Below, piece by piece: positions 1 through 6,995 of a DNA stretch of 15,027 nucleotides. The stretch covers positions 921 to 15,947 of the forward strand of contig DETO01000076.1 of NCBI GenBank assembly GCA_002362135.1. Reading direction: 5' to 3'. Position numbers and translations under genes: made by a program. Under the pieces are notes generated by a model. That model did not search any database, was not told the origin of the DNA, and was given only the letters and a program-made list of their open reading frames with translations. Numbering within the stretch: position 1 is the first letter of the stretch; each line of letters starts with the position of its first letter. This stretch comes from Ruminococcus sp. UBA3286 (GTDB taxonomy: Bacteria > Bacillota > Clostridia > Oscillospirales > Ruminococcaceae).

Positions 1-39
1 GTAGGGTTTTTATGTTCATAAAATATACATAATAATTTC

Positions 40-68
40 TTGACAATCCTGCGAAAACATGGTAAAAT
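40..68 (+). promoter_or_regulatory. Promoter of the mannanase-EFR1 unit
   Basis: A TTGACA -35 box (40-45) and a TAAAAT -10 box (63-68) are separated by exactly 17 bases. TGG directly before the -10 box gives an extended -10 (TGn). The predicted transcript starts near 75 and has a leader of roughly 45 nt before the mannanase start. This is a housekeeping sigma-A type site judged by eye. No operator or riboswitch is recognisable in the leader. Confidence 0.75.
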
Positions 69-121
69 TAAATATATATATTGTGGCGACATTATGCAAG
101 TTTTTGAAGGAGGAATTTATT

Positions 122-1963
122 ATGAAGATCAAGAGAACAATCGCCGTTATGGCAGCGGCGGCAGCCGTACTTTCATCTGTGACTATTCCCGCAGCTTCTG
201 CCGATACAAGCGCGGAGAATATTTTGAAATACGAATTTGAGGACGGAATGACAAGCGGCGGAAAGATATTTGCAAACGGAACGCAGGGCGTCAAATTTGA
301 AGATCTGCCTGCCGATACCGATCTTTCGGGGTTTTCAGGCAGCGGATTTTCATATCTCGATCAGAAAGGAACTACCATAAGCGTGGAAGTTGACGTTCCG
401 GAAGCAGGTCTGTATGAAATGGCGATCAGCTATTGCGAGCCGTCCGACCCAAATAAAAAAGTTCAGTATCTTAATGTAAACGGCGTAAATCAGGGGGAAG
501 TAAGCTTTCCGCATACTTTTTCCTTTAAGGAAACTTCCGGCGGAGTAGTTAATCTTAAAAAAGGAAAAAATACCATTGAACTCAAAGCTTATTGGGGATA
601 TACGTATTTTGACTACCTCACTCTTAAACCCGCAGACGAGAGTCTGACAAATCTTTCTCCAACAGGTTCGCTTTCAAATCCGAACGCTTCCGATTCTGCA
701 AAAAGACTTTACAGTTTTCTGCGCGATACGTATGGAAATCATATTATAGCAGGTCAGCAGGAATATTGCGGAGAGCATAATTACAATTCATGGAACGATC
801 CCGATACATATATAAAGGATAATGAAGCCGAATTTGAGTACATTAAGGAACAGACAGGGAAGCAGCCTGCCATTCGCGGAATTGATTTTCTCGCATACAA
901 TACAACGTCGGATTGGCGTGATCACGCTCCCGAACGCTGCATAGAATGGACTAACAAGTACAAAGGCATAGCGACGGTAACATGGCACTGGAACGTTCCC
1001 ACGGAAAAGGGAAGTACAGAGACTGCATTTTACGTAAAATCCGCAAACGCTACTTATACAACGTTCAGCATTTCAAATGCTCTTGAAGAAGGAACATGGG
1101 AAAATGAAGTTCTGATGGCTGATATTGACCTTATCGCGCAGGAACTTACTAAGCTGAAAGAAGCCGACGTGCCGATACTTTGGCGTCCTCTTCACGAAGC
1201 TGAAGGAGGTTGGTTCTGGTGGGGTGCAGAAGGTTCAGAGCCGTGCAAGAAGCTCTACAGACTTCTTTATGATAAGCTGACAAACGAATACGGCCTTGAT
1301 AATCTTATCTGGGTATGGACAGGATATACATTCCCGACGTCGGCTGAATGGTATCCTGGCGACGACGTGGTCGATATTGTTGGATATGACAAGTACAACG
1401 CCGTTGACGGTATGCCGAATCTTAGCTCGATTTCCTCAACGTTCTACAGTCTTGTCCAGAGTACGGACGGTCAGAAAATGGTTGCCATGTCGGAAAATGA
1501 TTCTATTCCGTCTCTTGAAAATCTGGTAAACGATAAGGCTGCATGGCTTTATTTCTGCCCGTGGTATATGAATTATCTGACCAGCGAGCAGAATAATCCT
1601 GTTGAAAATTTAGTAGAAATTTATAATAGCGATTATTGTATTACTCTCGATGAACTGCCTGATCTTAAAACTTATCCGATAAACGGCGAAACTCCCGCGC
1701 CGACGACTTCTCCCGAGGTTACCACCAAGCCGTCGGATACCGACATCAACTATGGCGATGCAAACTGCGACGGAAAAGTTGAGATCGCCGACGCAACGCT
1801 GATACTTCAGTTCCTGACCAACAAGGACGAATATAATCTTACGGATAAGGGTATGATCAACGCCGATTGCAGCAATGTCGGAGACGGCGTTACGGCTATG
1901 GACGCCCTTGCTATCCAGAAGCTTGATGCAGGCGTTTATACTTCGCTTCCTGTAAAAGAATAA
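122..1963 (+). CDS. Secreted cellulosomal beta-mannanase: CBM35-GH26-dockerin
   Basis: Extracellular endo-beta-1,4-mannanase predicted to cleave mannan or glucomannan while anchored to a cellulosome-type complex. The ATG at 122 is chosen because AAGGAGGA lies 7 to 8 bases upstream and the product (613 aa) then begins with a signal peptide, residues 1-27 ending in Ala-Ser-Ala. The frame stays open upstream to 59, but that extension has no ribosome binding site. Residues about 33-172 resemble a CBM35/CBM6-type carbohydrate-binding module (YEFEDG at its start, YWGYTYFDYLTL at its end). Residues about 174-520 are GH26: the WRPLHEAEGGWFWWG motif carries the acid/base Glu359, and AMSEND carries the nucleophile Glu458. 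A Pro/Thr-rich linker (about 521-543) leads to a type I-like dockerin with calcium loops starting at Asp546 and Asp582. The second loop is one residue longer than the clostridial pattern. It is followed 12 bases later by the flavodoxin-ferredoxin gene. Confidence 0.93.
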   Translation: MKIKRTIAVMAAAAAVLSSVTIPAASADTSAENILKYEFEDGMTSGGKIFANGTQGVKFEDLPADTDLSGFSGSGFSYLDQKGTTISVEVDVPEAGLYEMAISYCEPSDPNKKVQYLNVNGVNQGEVSFPHTFSFKETSGGVVNLKKGKNTIELKAYWGYTYFDYLTLKPADESLTNLSPTGSLSNPNASDSAKRLYSFLRDTYGNHIIAGQQEYCGEHNYNSWNDPDTYIKDNEAEFEYIKEQTGKQPAIRGIDFLAYNTTSDWRDHAPERCIEWTNKYKGIATVTWHWNVPTEKGSTETAFYVKSANATYTTFSISNALEEGTWENEVLMADIDLIAQELTKLKEADVPILWRPLHEAEGGWFWWGAEGSEPCKKLYRLLYDKLTNEYGLDNLIWVWTGYTFPTSAEWYPGDDVVDIVGYDKYNAVDGMPNLSSISSTFYSLVQSTDGQKMVAMSENDSIPSLENLVNDKAAWLYFCPWYMNYLTSEQNNPVENLVEIYNSDYCITLDELPDLKTYPINGETPAPTTSPEVTTKPSDTDINYGDANCDGKVEIADATLILQFLTNKDEYNLTDKGMINADCSNVGDGVTAMDALAIQKLDAGVYTSLPVKE

Positions 1964-1975
1964 CGGAGGCACCGA

Positions 1976-2755
1976 ATGATAATATATTTTAGCGGTACGG
2001 GAAATACAAAATTTGTTGCGGAATATATTGCAGATCACATAGGCGATGAATGCGTTGATCTTAAAGAAGTATTGAAATATAAGATGCCGCTTCGTTTTAA
2101 TTCAATAAAGCCGTTCGTATTTGCAGCGCCGATATACGCGTGGGGATTCCCTGAGATCGTAAAAAAAGCTATATTGAAAAGCGATCTTACCGACGCGGAG
2201 CAGATATATTTTATAGGTACGATGGCTTCGCAGAGCGGTGATTTTGACAAGGCGCTCGAAAAGATAGCTTACGGAAAAAATATGGCATATATGGGAAGCT
2301 GCGGCGTGCCGATGCCGAATAATTATATAAGGGGCGGCAATATTCAGACAAAGGAGCAGGCGGAGGAGATAATAAAAGGTTCGCTGCCGCTTCTTAATGA
2401 ACTTTCCGAGCAGATAGGCAAGGGCGAAATGATCGAGAAATACGATAAAACGCCATTTGCGCCGATAGCTTCGGGAGTTGTAAATTCGCTGTTCAACAAA
2501 TTTTTTATAAGCAGCGAAGATTTTAATGTTTCCGAAAAGTGTAACAGCTGCGGACAATGCGTTTTTGGCTGTCCTGTTAATAATATAAAATTAACATCGG
2601 GAGGAATTCCCGAATTCGGACGTTACTGTATAAACTGCTACAGCTGCATCAACCGATGCCCGAAAAGAGCGATAAATATCGGCAAAAAAACTATCGCTGT
2701 AAATCGGTATGTTTGCCCGGAATACAGCGACTGGAAAGAACGCAGACTTGTATAG
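1976..2755 (+). CDS. EFR1-type flavodoxin/bis-[4Fe-4S] ferredoxin fusion
   Basis: Predicted cytoplasmic electron-transfer protein of 259 aa with two parts. The N-terminal part is flavodoxin-like, with an FMN phosphate loop FSGTGNT at residues 5-11. The C-terminal part is a bacterial ferredoxin domain with two complete CxxCxxCxxxC motifs: Cys189/192/195/199 and Cys218/221/224/228, each ending in Cys-Pro. This matches the EFR1 family, which is widespread in anaerobic Firmicutes and whose redox partners are mostly unknown. The ATG has a CGGAGG site eight bases before it, and the gap to the mannanase stop is only 12 bases, so the two are probably co-transcribed. A hairpin terminator follows the stop. 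Physiological role is not deducible; the pairing with a secreted mannanase may be only positional. Confidence 0.88.
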   Translation: MIIYFSGTGNTKFVAEYIADHIGDECVDLKEVLKYKMPLRFNSIKPFVFAAPIYAWGFPEIVKKAILKSDLTDAEQIYFIGTMASQSGDFDKALEKIAYGKNMAYMGSCGVPMPNNYIRGGNIQTKEQAEEIIKGSLPLLNELSEQIGKGEMIEKYDKTPFAPIASGVVNSLFNKFFISSEDFNVSEKCNSCGQCVFGCPVNNIKLTSGGIPEFGRYCINCYSCINRCPKRAINIGKKTIAVNRYVCPEYSDWKERRLV

Positions 2756-2765
2756 TATAAATAAT

Positions 2766-2806
2766 GCCCGAAGGTAGTTTTTGGAACTGCTTTCGGGCTT
2801 ATTTTA
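2766..2806 (+). terminator. Intrinsic terminator after the EFR1 gene
   Basis: GCCCGAA (2766-2772) pairs with TTCGGGC (2792-2798), and inside it GTAGTT (2774-2779) pairs with AACTGC (2785-2790) with one T-G wobble. A short loop of TTTGG and a T-rich run (TTATTTTAATTATT) follow. The hairpin lies 10 bases after the EFR1 stop and between convergent genes. It may also end the minus-strand transcript of the 2844-3296 gene, where the flanking bases are also T-rich on that strand, though more weakly. Confidence 0.85.
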
Positions 2807-2843
2807 ATTATTGGGTTATTCGCATAAATCAGAATTTAGAGCA

Positions 2844-3296
2844 TTATATTCGCTCTTTCATTTTTTGAACATAATCAATCGGAAGTTCAAATAGTTCTGC
2901 AACTTCCTCTATAGTTTTACCAACCTCCAAAGCAGAGCGTGCGATTGATTCAGGTCTATGGTCTATATAAACACTGTCAGGAACATTTGGATAGTTCTCC
3001 ATCATTTCACCTATCCATTTTTTATATGATTTAAAACCATTATCAGAATTTTCACTCCCATACCAATGATAAAAGCCAGAATTACAGCTTTTATCAATTT
3101 CATACAGTTTTTCATACCCATAGTATTCTATCAGAAATTTCCATCCCGACTTTGTAATTTGAAGATATTGCGCACAGTAATTATTACAAATAATTCTGAT
3201 TGTTTCAGCATCTGTCAAATCATCTTTTGTATATTCTCTTATACAGCTTAAAGTTTTATCCATTAACGAATGTCCAAGTCTTTCATATGCAAGCAC
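2844..3296 (-). CDS. Hypothetical protein with HTH-like C-terminus
   Basis: I do not recognise this protein. The frame opens at a GTG at 3305, but that codon overlaps the only good ribosome binding site (GGAG). The GTG at 3296, eight bases after GGAG, is the better start and gives 150 aa. The product is soluble and mixed charged, with several aromatic residues and Cys in the middle. Its C-terminal 35 residues (SIARSALEVGKTIEEVAELF, then LPIDYV) read like a short helix-turn-helix or antitoxin/regulator tail, but this is only a visual impression. The gene is visibly AT-richer than the genes on either side, stands alone between two transcription units, and has a perfect-consensus promoter. That combination suggests an acquired single-gene cargo. 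It could be a decayed or orphan part of a toxin-antitoxin or mobile element, but nothing in the sequence proves this. Confidence 0.7.
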   Translation of the reverse strand: MLAYERLGHSLMDKTLSCIREYTKDDLTDAETIRIICNNYCAQYLQITKSGWKFLIEYYGYEKLYEIDKSCNSGFYHWYGSENSDNGFKSYKKWIGEMMENYPNVPDSVYIDHRPESIARSALEVGKTIEEVAELFELPIDYVQKMKERI

Positions 3297-3335
3297 ACTA
3301 TTCACTCCATTAAATTCCGATTTATCTTAGTAATA

Positions 3336-3364
3336 ATTATACATCAAAGACGCTACATTGTCAA
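3336..3364 (-). promoter_or_regulatory. Consensus promoter of the 2844-3296 gene
   Basis: Read on the minus strand, TTGACA (3364-3359) and TATAAT (3341-3336) are separated by exactly 17 bases, an exact match to the sigma-A consensus. The predicted start site is near 3329, about 30 bases before the chosen GTG. The promoter lies between the stop codon of the DAHP synthase gene (3391) and the small gene, so the small gene does not depend on read-through. Confidence 0.85.
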
Positions 3365-3390
3365 TAAAAACGCAATAGTATTTTTGGATA

Positions 3391-4419
3391 TTAAAGCAGA
3401 TCGGCAATATCAAGAACGAGGCGTTCGGATTTTTCCCAGCCGAGACAAGGGTCGGTAATGGATTTTCCGTAAATATCCTCACCGATTTTTTGCGAGCCGT
3501 CTTCAATATAACTCTCGATCATCAATCCCTTGACAATATTTTTTATATCATTGCTGTGGCGTACACTGTGCAAGATCTCCTTGGAAATTCTTATCTGTTC
3601 AAGATACTGCTTGCCGGAATTAGAATGGTTCGTATCAACGATAAGAGCAGGATTTTCAAGATTTTTTTCCGCATATATCTGCGCAAGGCGATACAGATCT
3701 TCATAGTGATAATTGGGGAAAGACTGACCGCGGTCGTTGACATATCCGCGCAGGATAGCGTGAGCATACGGATTTCCGTCGCTTCTGGCTTCATGAGCGC
3801 GGTAAATAAACGCGTGAGAATGCTGAGCGGCAGTTATAGCGTTCATCATAACAGAAATATCGCCGCTTGTGGGATTTTTCATGCCCACGGGAATAGAAAC
3901 GCCGCTTGAAACGAGACGATGCTGCTGATTTTCGACTGAACGCGCGCCAACTGCGATATATGCGAGAATATCATCAAGATAGCTGTAATTTTCGGGGTAA
4001 AGCATTTCGTCAGCCGCGGTAAATCCTGTTTCCGCAAGAGCCTTGATATGAAGATTTCTTACGGCGATGATACCGCTTTTCAGATCGGGCATTTCGGTAG
4101 GATTAGGCTGGTGGAGCATACCCTTGTAGCCGTCGCCTGTAGTACGCGGTTTGCCCGTGTAGATTCGGGGTATGATCATGATCTTGTCCTTGACTTTTTC
4201 CTGAAGTTCGCGGAGACGTGATATATAATCGAGAACAGGTTCTTCGCTGTCTGCGGAACATGGCCCGATTATGAGTATGAATTTATTGGAATCACCGCGA
4301 AAAATAGCCTTTATCTCTTCATCGCGGCGCGCCTTTATCTCTTTCAGTTCAGGTGAAAGAGAGAATTCGGTTTTAATTTCTGAAGGTCGGGGAAGCTCCC
4401 TGATAAGATTCATTGGCAT
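3391..4419 (-). CDS. aroF: DAHP synthase, class I (3-deoxy-7-phosphoheptulonate synthase)
   Basis: Condenses phosphoenolpyruvate with erythrose 4-phosphate to make DAHP, the first step of the shikimate pathway. The 342-aa protein matches the AroF/G/H (I-alpha) subgroup. Visible motifs are IGPCS (51-55), KPRTT (90-94), GARSVENQQHR (158-168) and KNPTSG (181-186). The four expected metal ligands are present: Cys54, His265 in DTNHSNS, Glu302 in MIES and Asp323 in ITDPCLGW. The ATG at 4419 follows AAAGGA that overlaps the aroC stop, and the intergenic gap is six bases, so translation is likely coupled to aroC. No extra chorismate mutase domain is seen. Which aromatic amino acid inhibits it cannot be read from the sequence, so the symbol denotes family only. 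I see no strong terminator downstream. Confidence 0.93.
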   Translation of the reverse strand: MPMNLIRELPRPSEIKTEFSLSPELKEIKARRDEEIKAIFRGDSNKFILIIGPCSADSEEPVLDYISRLRELQEKVKDKIMIIPRIYTGKPRTTGDGYKGMLHQPNPTEMPDLKSGIIAVRNLHIKALAETGFTAADEMLYPENYSYLDDILAYIAVGARSVENQQHRLVSSGVSIPVGMKNPTSGDISVMMNAITAAQHSHAFIYRAHEARSDGNPYAHAILRGYVNDRGQSFPNYHYEDLYRLAQIYAEKNLENPALIVDTNHSNSGKQYLEQIRISKEILHSVRHSNDIKNIVKGLMIESYIEDGSQKIGEDIYGKSITDPCLGWEKSERLVLDIADLL

Positions 4420-4425
4420 AAAATA

Positions 4426-5532
4426 TCATTCCTTTTGATTATTTGTTGAAAGGTAATCTGTACCGTAACGCAATGCAAGCTGGTCGCAGATCGTCAAAGC
4501 AGTAATGCTGTCGATAACTATCCTTGCACGGTGTACGATAGCAGGATCATGGCGTCCTTTTATTTGCAGAGTAGTATTTTCGCCGTTTTTCAGATCGATC
4601 GTCTGCTGCTCCTTATAAATGGATGGGGTAGGTTTTACGGCGCAGCGGAAAATTATCGGCATTCCGTTCGATATGCCGCCTAAGATGCCGCCGCAGTTAT
4701 TAGTGATGGTATATACGCCGTTTTCGCCGCTTCTGAAAGGGTCGTTGGATTGGCTGCCGAGCATTTTTGCAGATTCAAAACCAGCGCCGAATTCCACGCC
4801 TTTAATTGCCGGAACGCTGAAAAGTCCGTGGGCAAGAACTCCCTCAAGCGTATCGAACCAAGGTTCTCCGACTCCTGCCGGAAGACCGTATACAGCTGTT
4901 TCAAGGCATCCGCCGACGCTGTCGCCTTCGGATTTTGCCGCCATGATCGCAGCTTTCATTTTATCTTCAATTTCAGCGTCAAGAACAGCAAATTCTCGTC
5001 CGTCAAGATGATCTATATCATCTTTTACATTGTTGAATCCACGGTCGGAAACTCCGCCGCAGTTCAGAATATGCGTGCCGACGGTTATACCTTTTTCACG
5101 CAAAGCGGAAATTGCAACAGCTCCTGCGGCAACAATGCCTGCCGTGATACGTCCCGAAAAATGACCGCCGCCGCGGAAATCCTGAAAGCCGTGATACTTC
5201 ATTTCCGCCGAATAATCGGCATGACCGGGGCGCGCCTTATAAGCAAGTTCGCCGTAATCTTTACTTCGGGTATCCTGATTTTCTATTATAAAAGTTATAG
5301 GCGTACCGGTAGTTTTGCCGTTGAAAACTCCGCTGACGATCTTAACGGCGTCGGCTTCTTTGCGCGCGGTAGAGATCGCGCCAACAGATTTTCTCAAAGA
5401 CATCTGACGTTCGATGAATTTTTCATCGACAGGGATTCCGGGGGCGATACCGTCAAGGACAGCGCCGATAGAGCAGCCGTGACTTTCGCCGAAAATGGTA
5501 AGCGCAACGCTTGTACCGAATGTGTTTTTCAA
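4426..5532 (-). CDS. aroC: Chorismate synthase
   Basis: Converts EPSP to chorismate with reduced FMN, the last step of the shikimate pathway and the source of substrate for TrpEG. The 368-aa protein has the three family signatures: GESHGCSIGAVLDG (15-28), RPGHADYSAEMKYHG with FRGGGHFSGR (101-128), and GRHDPAIVHRA (326-336). His17 and His104 are the conserved histidines. The frame opens with TTG at 5541, but that codon abuts the AGGAG site (5546-5542) with no spacer. A second TTG at 5532, nine bases from the same site, gives the usual family start MKNTFGTSV. It is therefore preferred, and it means a TTG start codon. The gene lies 29 bases after the membrane protein gene and six bases before the DAHP synthase gene. 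Confidence 0.94.
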   Translation of the reverse strand: MKNTFGTSVALTIFGESHGCSIGAVLDGIAPGIPVDEKFIERQMSLRKSVGAISTARKEADAVKIVSGVFNGKTTGTPITFIIENQDTRSKDYGELAYKARPGHADYSAEMKYHGFQDFRGGGHFSGRITAGIVAAGAVAISALREKGITVGTHILNCGGVSDRGFNNVKDDIDHLDGREFAVLDAEIEDKMKAAIMAAKSEGDSVGGCLETAVYGLPAGVGEPWFDTLEGVLAHGLFSVPAIKGVEFGAGFESAKMLGSQSNDPFRSGENGVYTITNNCGGILGGISNGMPIIFRCAVKPTPSIYKEQQTIDLKNGENTTLQIKGRHDPAIVHRARIVIDSITALTICDQLALRYGTDYLSTNNQKE

Positions 5533-5561
5533 TATTTTCAACTCCTACAATTAATGTGTTG

Positions 5562-6086
5562 TCAGAGAATGCACGCTTGGCATGATGTGAAGTTTTTTAC
5601 GAGAAGTACGGGTGTTCCCTCAGACGATCTTTCGTAATCGTCCAAGTTCATCTGTATATCGGTACAGATTATTTTTTCGGGATAATCGATAGCTACAGAT
5701 ACTAAATATGTGTTTCTTTTTCTTGATCCTATCGTATTGTTAACGTGCTTTAAGACTACTCTTCCTGTTGCAATTTGCGTTCTTTGACATAATAAAAATA
5801 ATGTATAAACAAAAAGTCCCAAAGTAAAGATACCGATAAATAATACCAAAGACGGCTTATTTCCATTTAAAAAAGCCAATACGCCTGACAGAAAAAATAT
5901 GACTGTTGCAATCGAAACCATCAGCAGGACTTTCCGTCTGATTTTCTTGGCTTTTTTCAGCTGTTCCTGATTATCCGGATCTCGAAAAACGATATCTTTG
6001 GGTGAACGGCTTACATAACCGTAATATTTTGCAGCCATTTCATTCAACGAAACATCATTGTATGCAGTTTCAAAAAGATTTTTCAT
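5562..6086 (-). CDS. Small two-helix membrane protein, DUF3592-like C-terminus (tentative)
   Basis: Function unknown. The protein has 174 aa if started at the ATG at 6086, which follows GGAGG by five bases; an in-frame ATG at 6098 overlaps that site and is less likely. A charged N-terminal part of about 50 residues (KKAKKIRRK just before the membrane) precedes two hydrophobic helices, about 53-73 and 80-99, joined by the short turn NGNKPS. The remaining 75 residues begin with ATGRVVLKH and end near EGTPVLLVKN, a pattern that recalls the beta-rich DUF3592-like domain; I hold this weakly. The topology is predicted as both ends inside. The gene is AT-richer than its neighbours, is the first gene after a perfect promoter and precedes aroC by 29 bases, so it probably shares the aroC-aroF transcript without obvious pathway logic. 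Confidence 0.75.
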   Translation of the reverse strand: MKNLFETAYNDVSLNEMAAKYYGYVSRSPKDIVFRDPDNQEQLKKAKKIRRKVLLMVSIATVIFFLSGVLAFLNGNKPSLVLFIGIFTLGLFVYTLFLLCQRTQIATGRVVLKHVNNTIGSRKRNTYLVSVAIDYPEKIICTDIQMNLDDYERSSEGTPVLLVKNFTSCQACIL

Positions 6087-6133
6087 ATATTCCTCCATAG
6101 TTTTCCATTTATCATGCGGAATATGCTTTGATG

Positions 6134-6162
6134 ATTATATCATATTTTGTTAATAATGTCAA
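6134..6162 (-). promoter_or_regulatory. Consensus promoter of the membrane protein-aroC-aroF unit
   Basis: On the minus strand TTGACA (6162-6157) and TATAAT (6139-6134) are separated by 17 bases, an exact consensus. The start site is expected near 6127, giving a leader of about 40 nt. It lies 49 bases beyond the trpA stop codon, so aroC and aroF have a source of transcription independent of the T-box. The spacer contains no obvious operator. Confidence 0.85.
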
Positions 6163-6210
6163 TAGAAACTTTTATTATGAAACTGCTATATTCTTGAATT
6201 CCTTCATAAT

Positions 6211-6981
6211 TCAGCGCAACGCGTCTTTCATGCTTTTAATGTATTCGCCTACATAAGGAGCGGCTTCCTTGCCATACTGTTCGATGATTTTGATAATTGC
6301 AGAACCAACGATAGCTCCGTCGGAAATTTCAGCCATCATCTTAGCCTGTTCGGGTTTGGAAATACCGAATCCGACCGCGCACGGAACGTCAGTATTATCG
6401 CGGATAGCCTTGACAATATCCTTGATATCGGTCTTTATCTCGCTTCTTACTCCCGTAACGCCGAGGCTGGAAACGATATAAATAAATCCCTCCGCCTCTT
6501 TAGCGATCATGGAAACTCTGTCGGCGGAAGTAGGCGCTATCAGCGAGATAATCGCGATATCGTACTTTGCGGCGACGTCGGAAAATTCCTCTTTTTCTTC
6601 AAAGGGAAGATCGGGGATAATGATTCCATCGATTCCCGTTTCCTTGCATTTAGACATAAAACGTTCGCTTCCGTAAGAGAATACGACGTTTGCATAAGTC
6701 ATAAACACAAGCGGAATGCTGACATCGCGGCGGAGTTCAGCCACCATATCGAAAACCTTATCGGTCGTAACTCCACCAGCAAGAGCGCGGATATTTGCGC
6801 CCTGAATAACAGGGCCTTCCGCCGTAGGATCTGAAAAAGGAATTCCGAGTTCGATCAGATCAGCGCCGTTTTCAACAGCTGCGCGAACGACTTTCGCGGT
6901 AGTTTCAAGATCGGGATCTCCGCAGGTAATAAACGGAATGAATGCCTTTCCGTTCTCGAAGGCTTTTTTTATATTGCTCAT
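6211..6981 (-). CDS. trpA: Tryptophan synthase alpha subunit
   Basis: Cleaves indole-3-glycerol phosphate to indole and glyceraldehyde 3-phosphate; indole is passed through the tunnel to TrpB. The 256-aa TIM-barrel protein shows FITCGDPD (17-24), the ELGIPFSDP motif with catalytic Glu44 (Salmonella Glu49), and GFGISKP near residue 204. At the position of the second catalytic acid, Asp60 in Salmonella, this protein has Glu55 (sequence PTAEGP). All other signature segments look normal. The ATG has GGAGG seven bases upstream, and the gap to trpB is 14 bases. It is the last trp gene of the operon. No convincing terminator follows: only a weak AT-rich inverted repeat TTATGAA/TTCATAA without a T-run. 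Confidence 0.95.
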   Translation of the reverse strand: MSNIKKAFENGKAFIPFITCGDPDLETTAKVVRAAVENGADLIELGIPFSDPTAEGPVIQGANIRALAGGVTTDKVFDMVAELRRDVSIPLVFMTYANVVFSYGSERFMSKCKETGIDGIIIPDLPFEEKEEFSDVAAKYDIAIISLIAPTSADRVSMIAKEAEGFIYIVSSLGVTGVRSEIKTDIKDIVKAIRDNTDVPCAVGFGISKPEQAKMMAEISDGAIVGSAIIKIIEQYGKEAAPYVGEYIKSMKDALR

Positions 6982-6995
6982 TGGTAATCCTCCAC

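Noticed and set aside
1610..2038. Minus-strand frame opposite the mannanase end
   Set aside because: Translation lacks motifs and covers the dockerin coding region in reverse; a shadow.
3365..3390. Terminator after the DAHP synthase gene
   Set aside because: Only A-runs and T-runs are present without a G+C stem; pairing is not convincing.
5562..5575. C-terminal CQACIL of the membrane protein as a CAAX-like lipid signal
   Set aside because: CAAX prenylation is not expected in these bacteria and the four residues are likely coincidence.
4750..5637. Long plus-strand frame of 295 codons opposite aroC
   Set aside because: It lies antisense to a clear chorismate synthase gene and its translation is low-complexity Phe/Ser/Arg-rich with no family motif; a shadow frame.
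6163..6210. Inverted repeat TTATGAA/TTCATAA after trpA as a terminator
   Set aside because: The stem is seven AT-rich pairs with a 20-base loop and no T-run, too weak to call.
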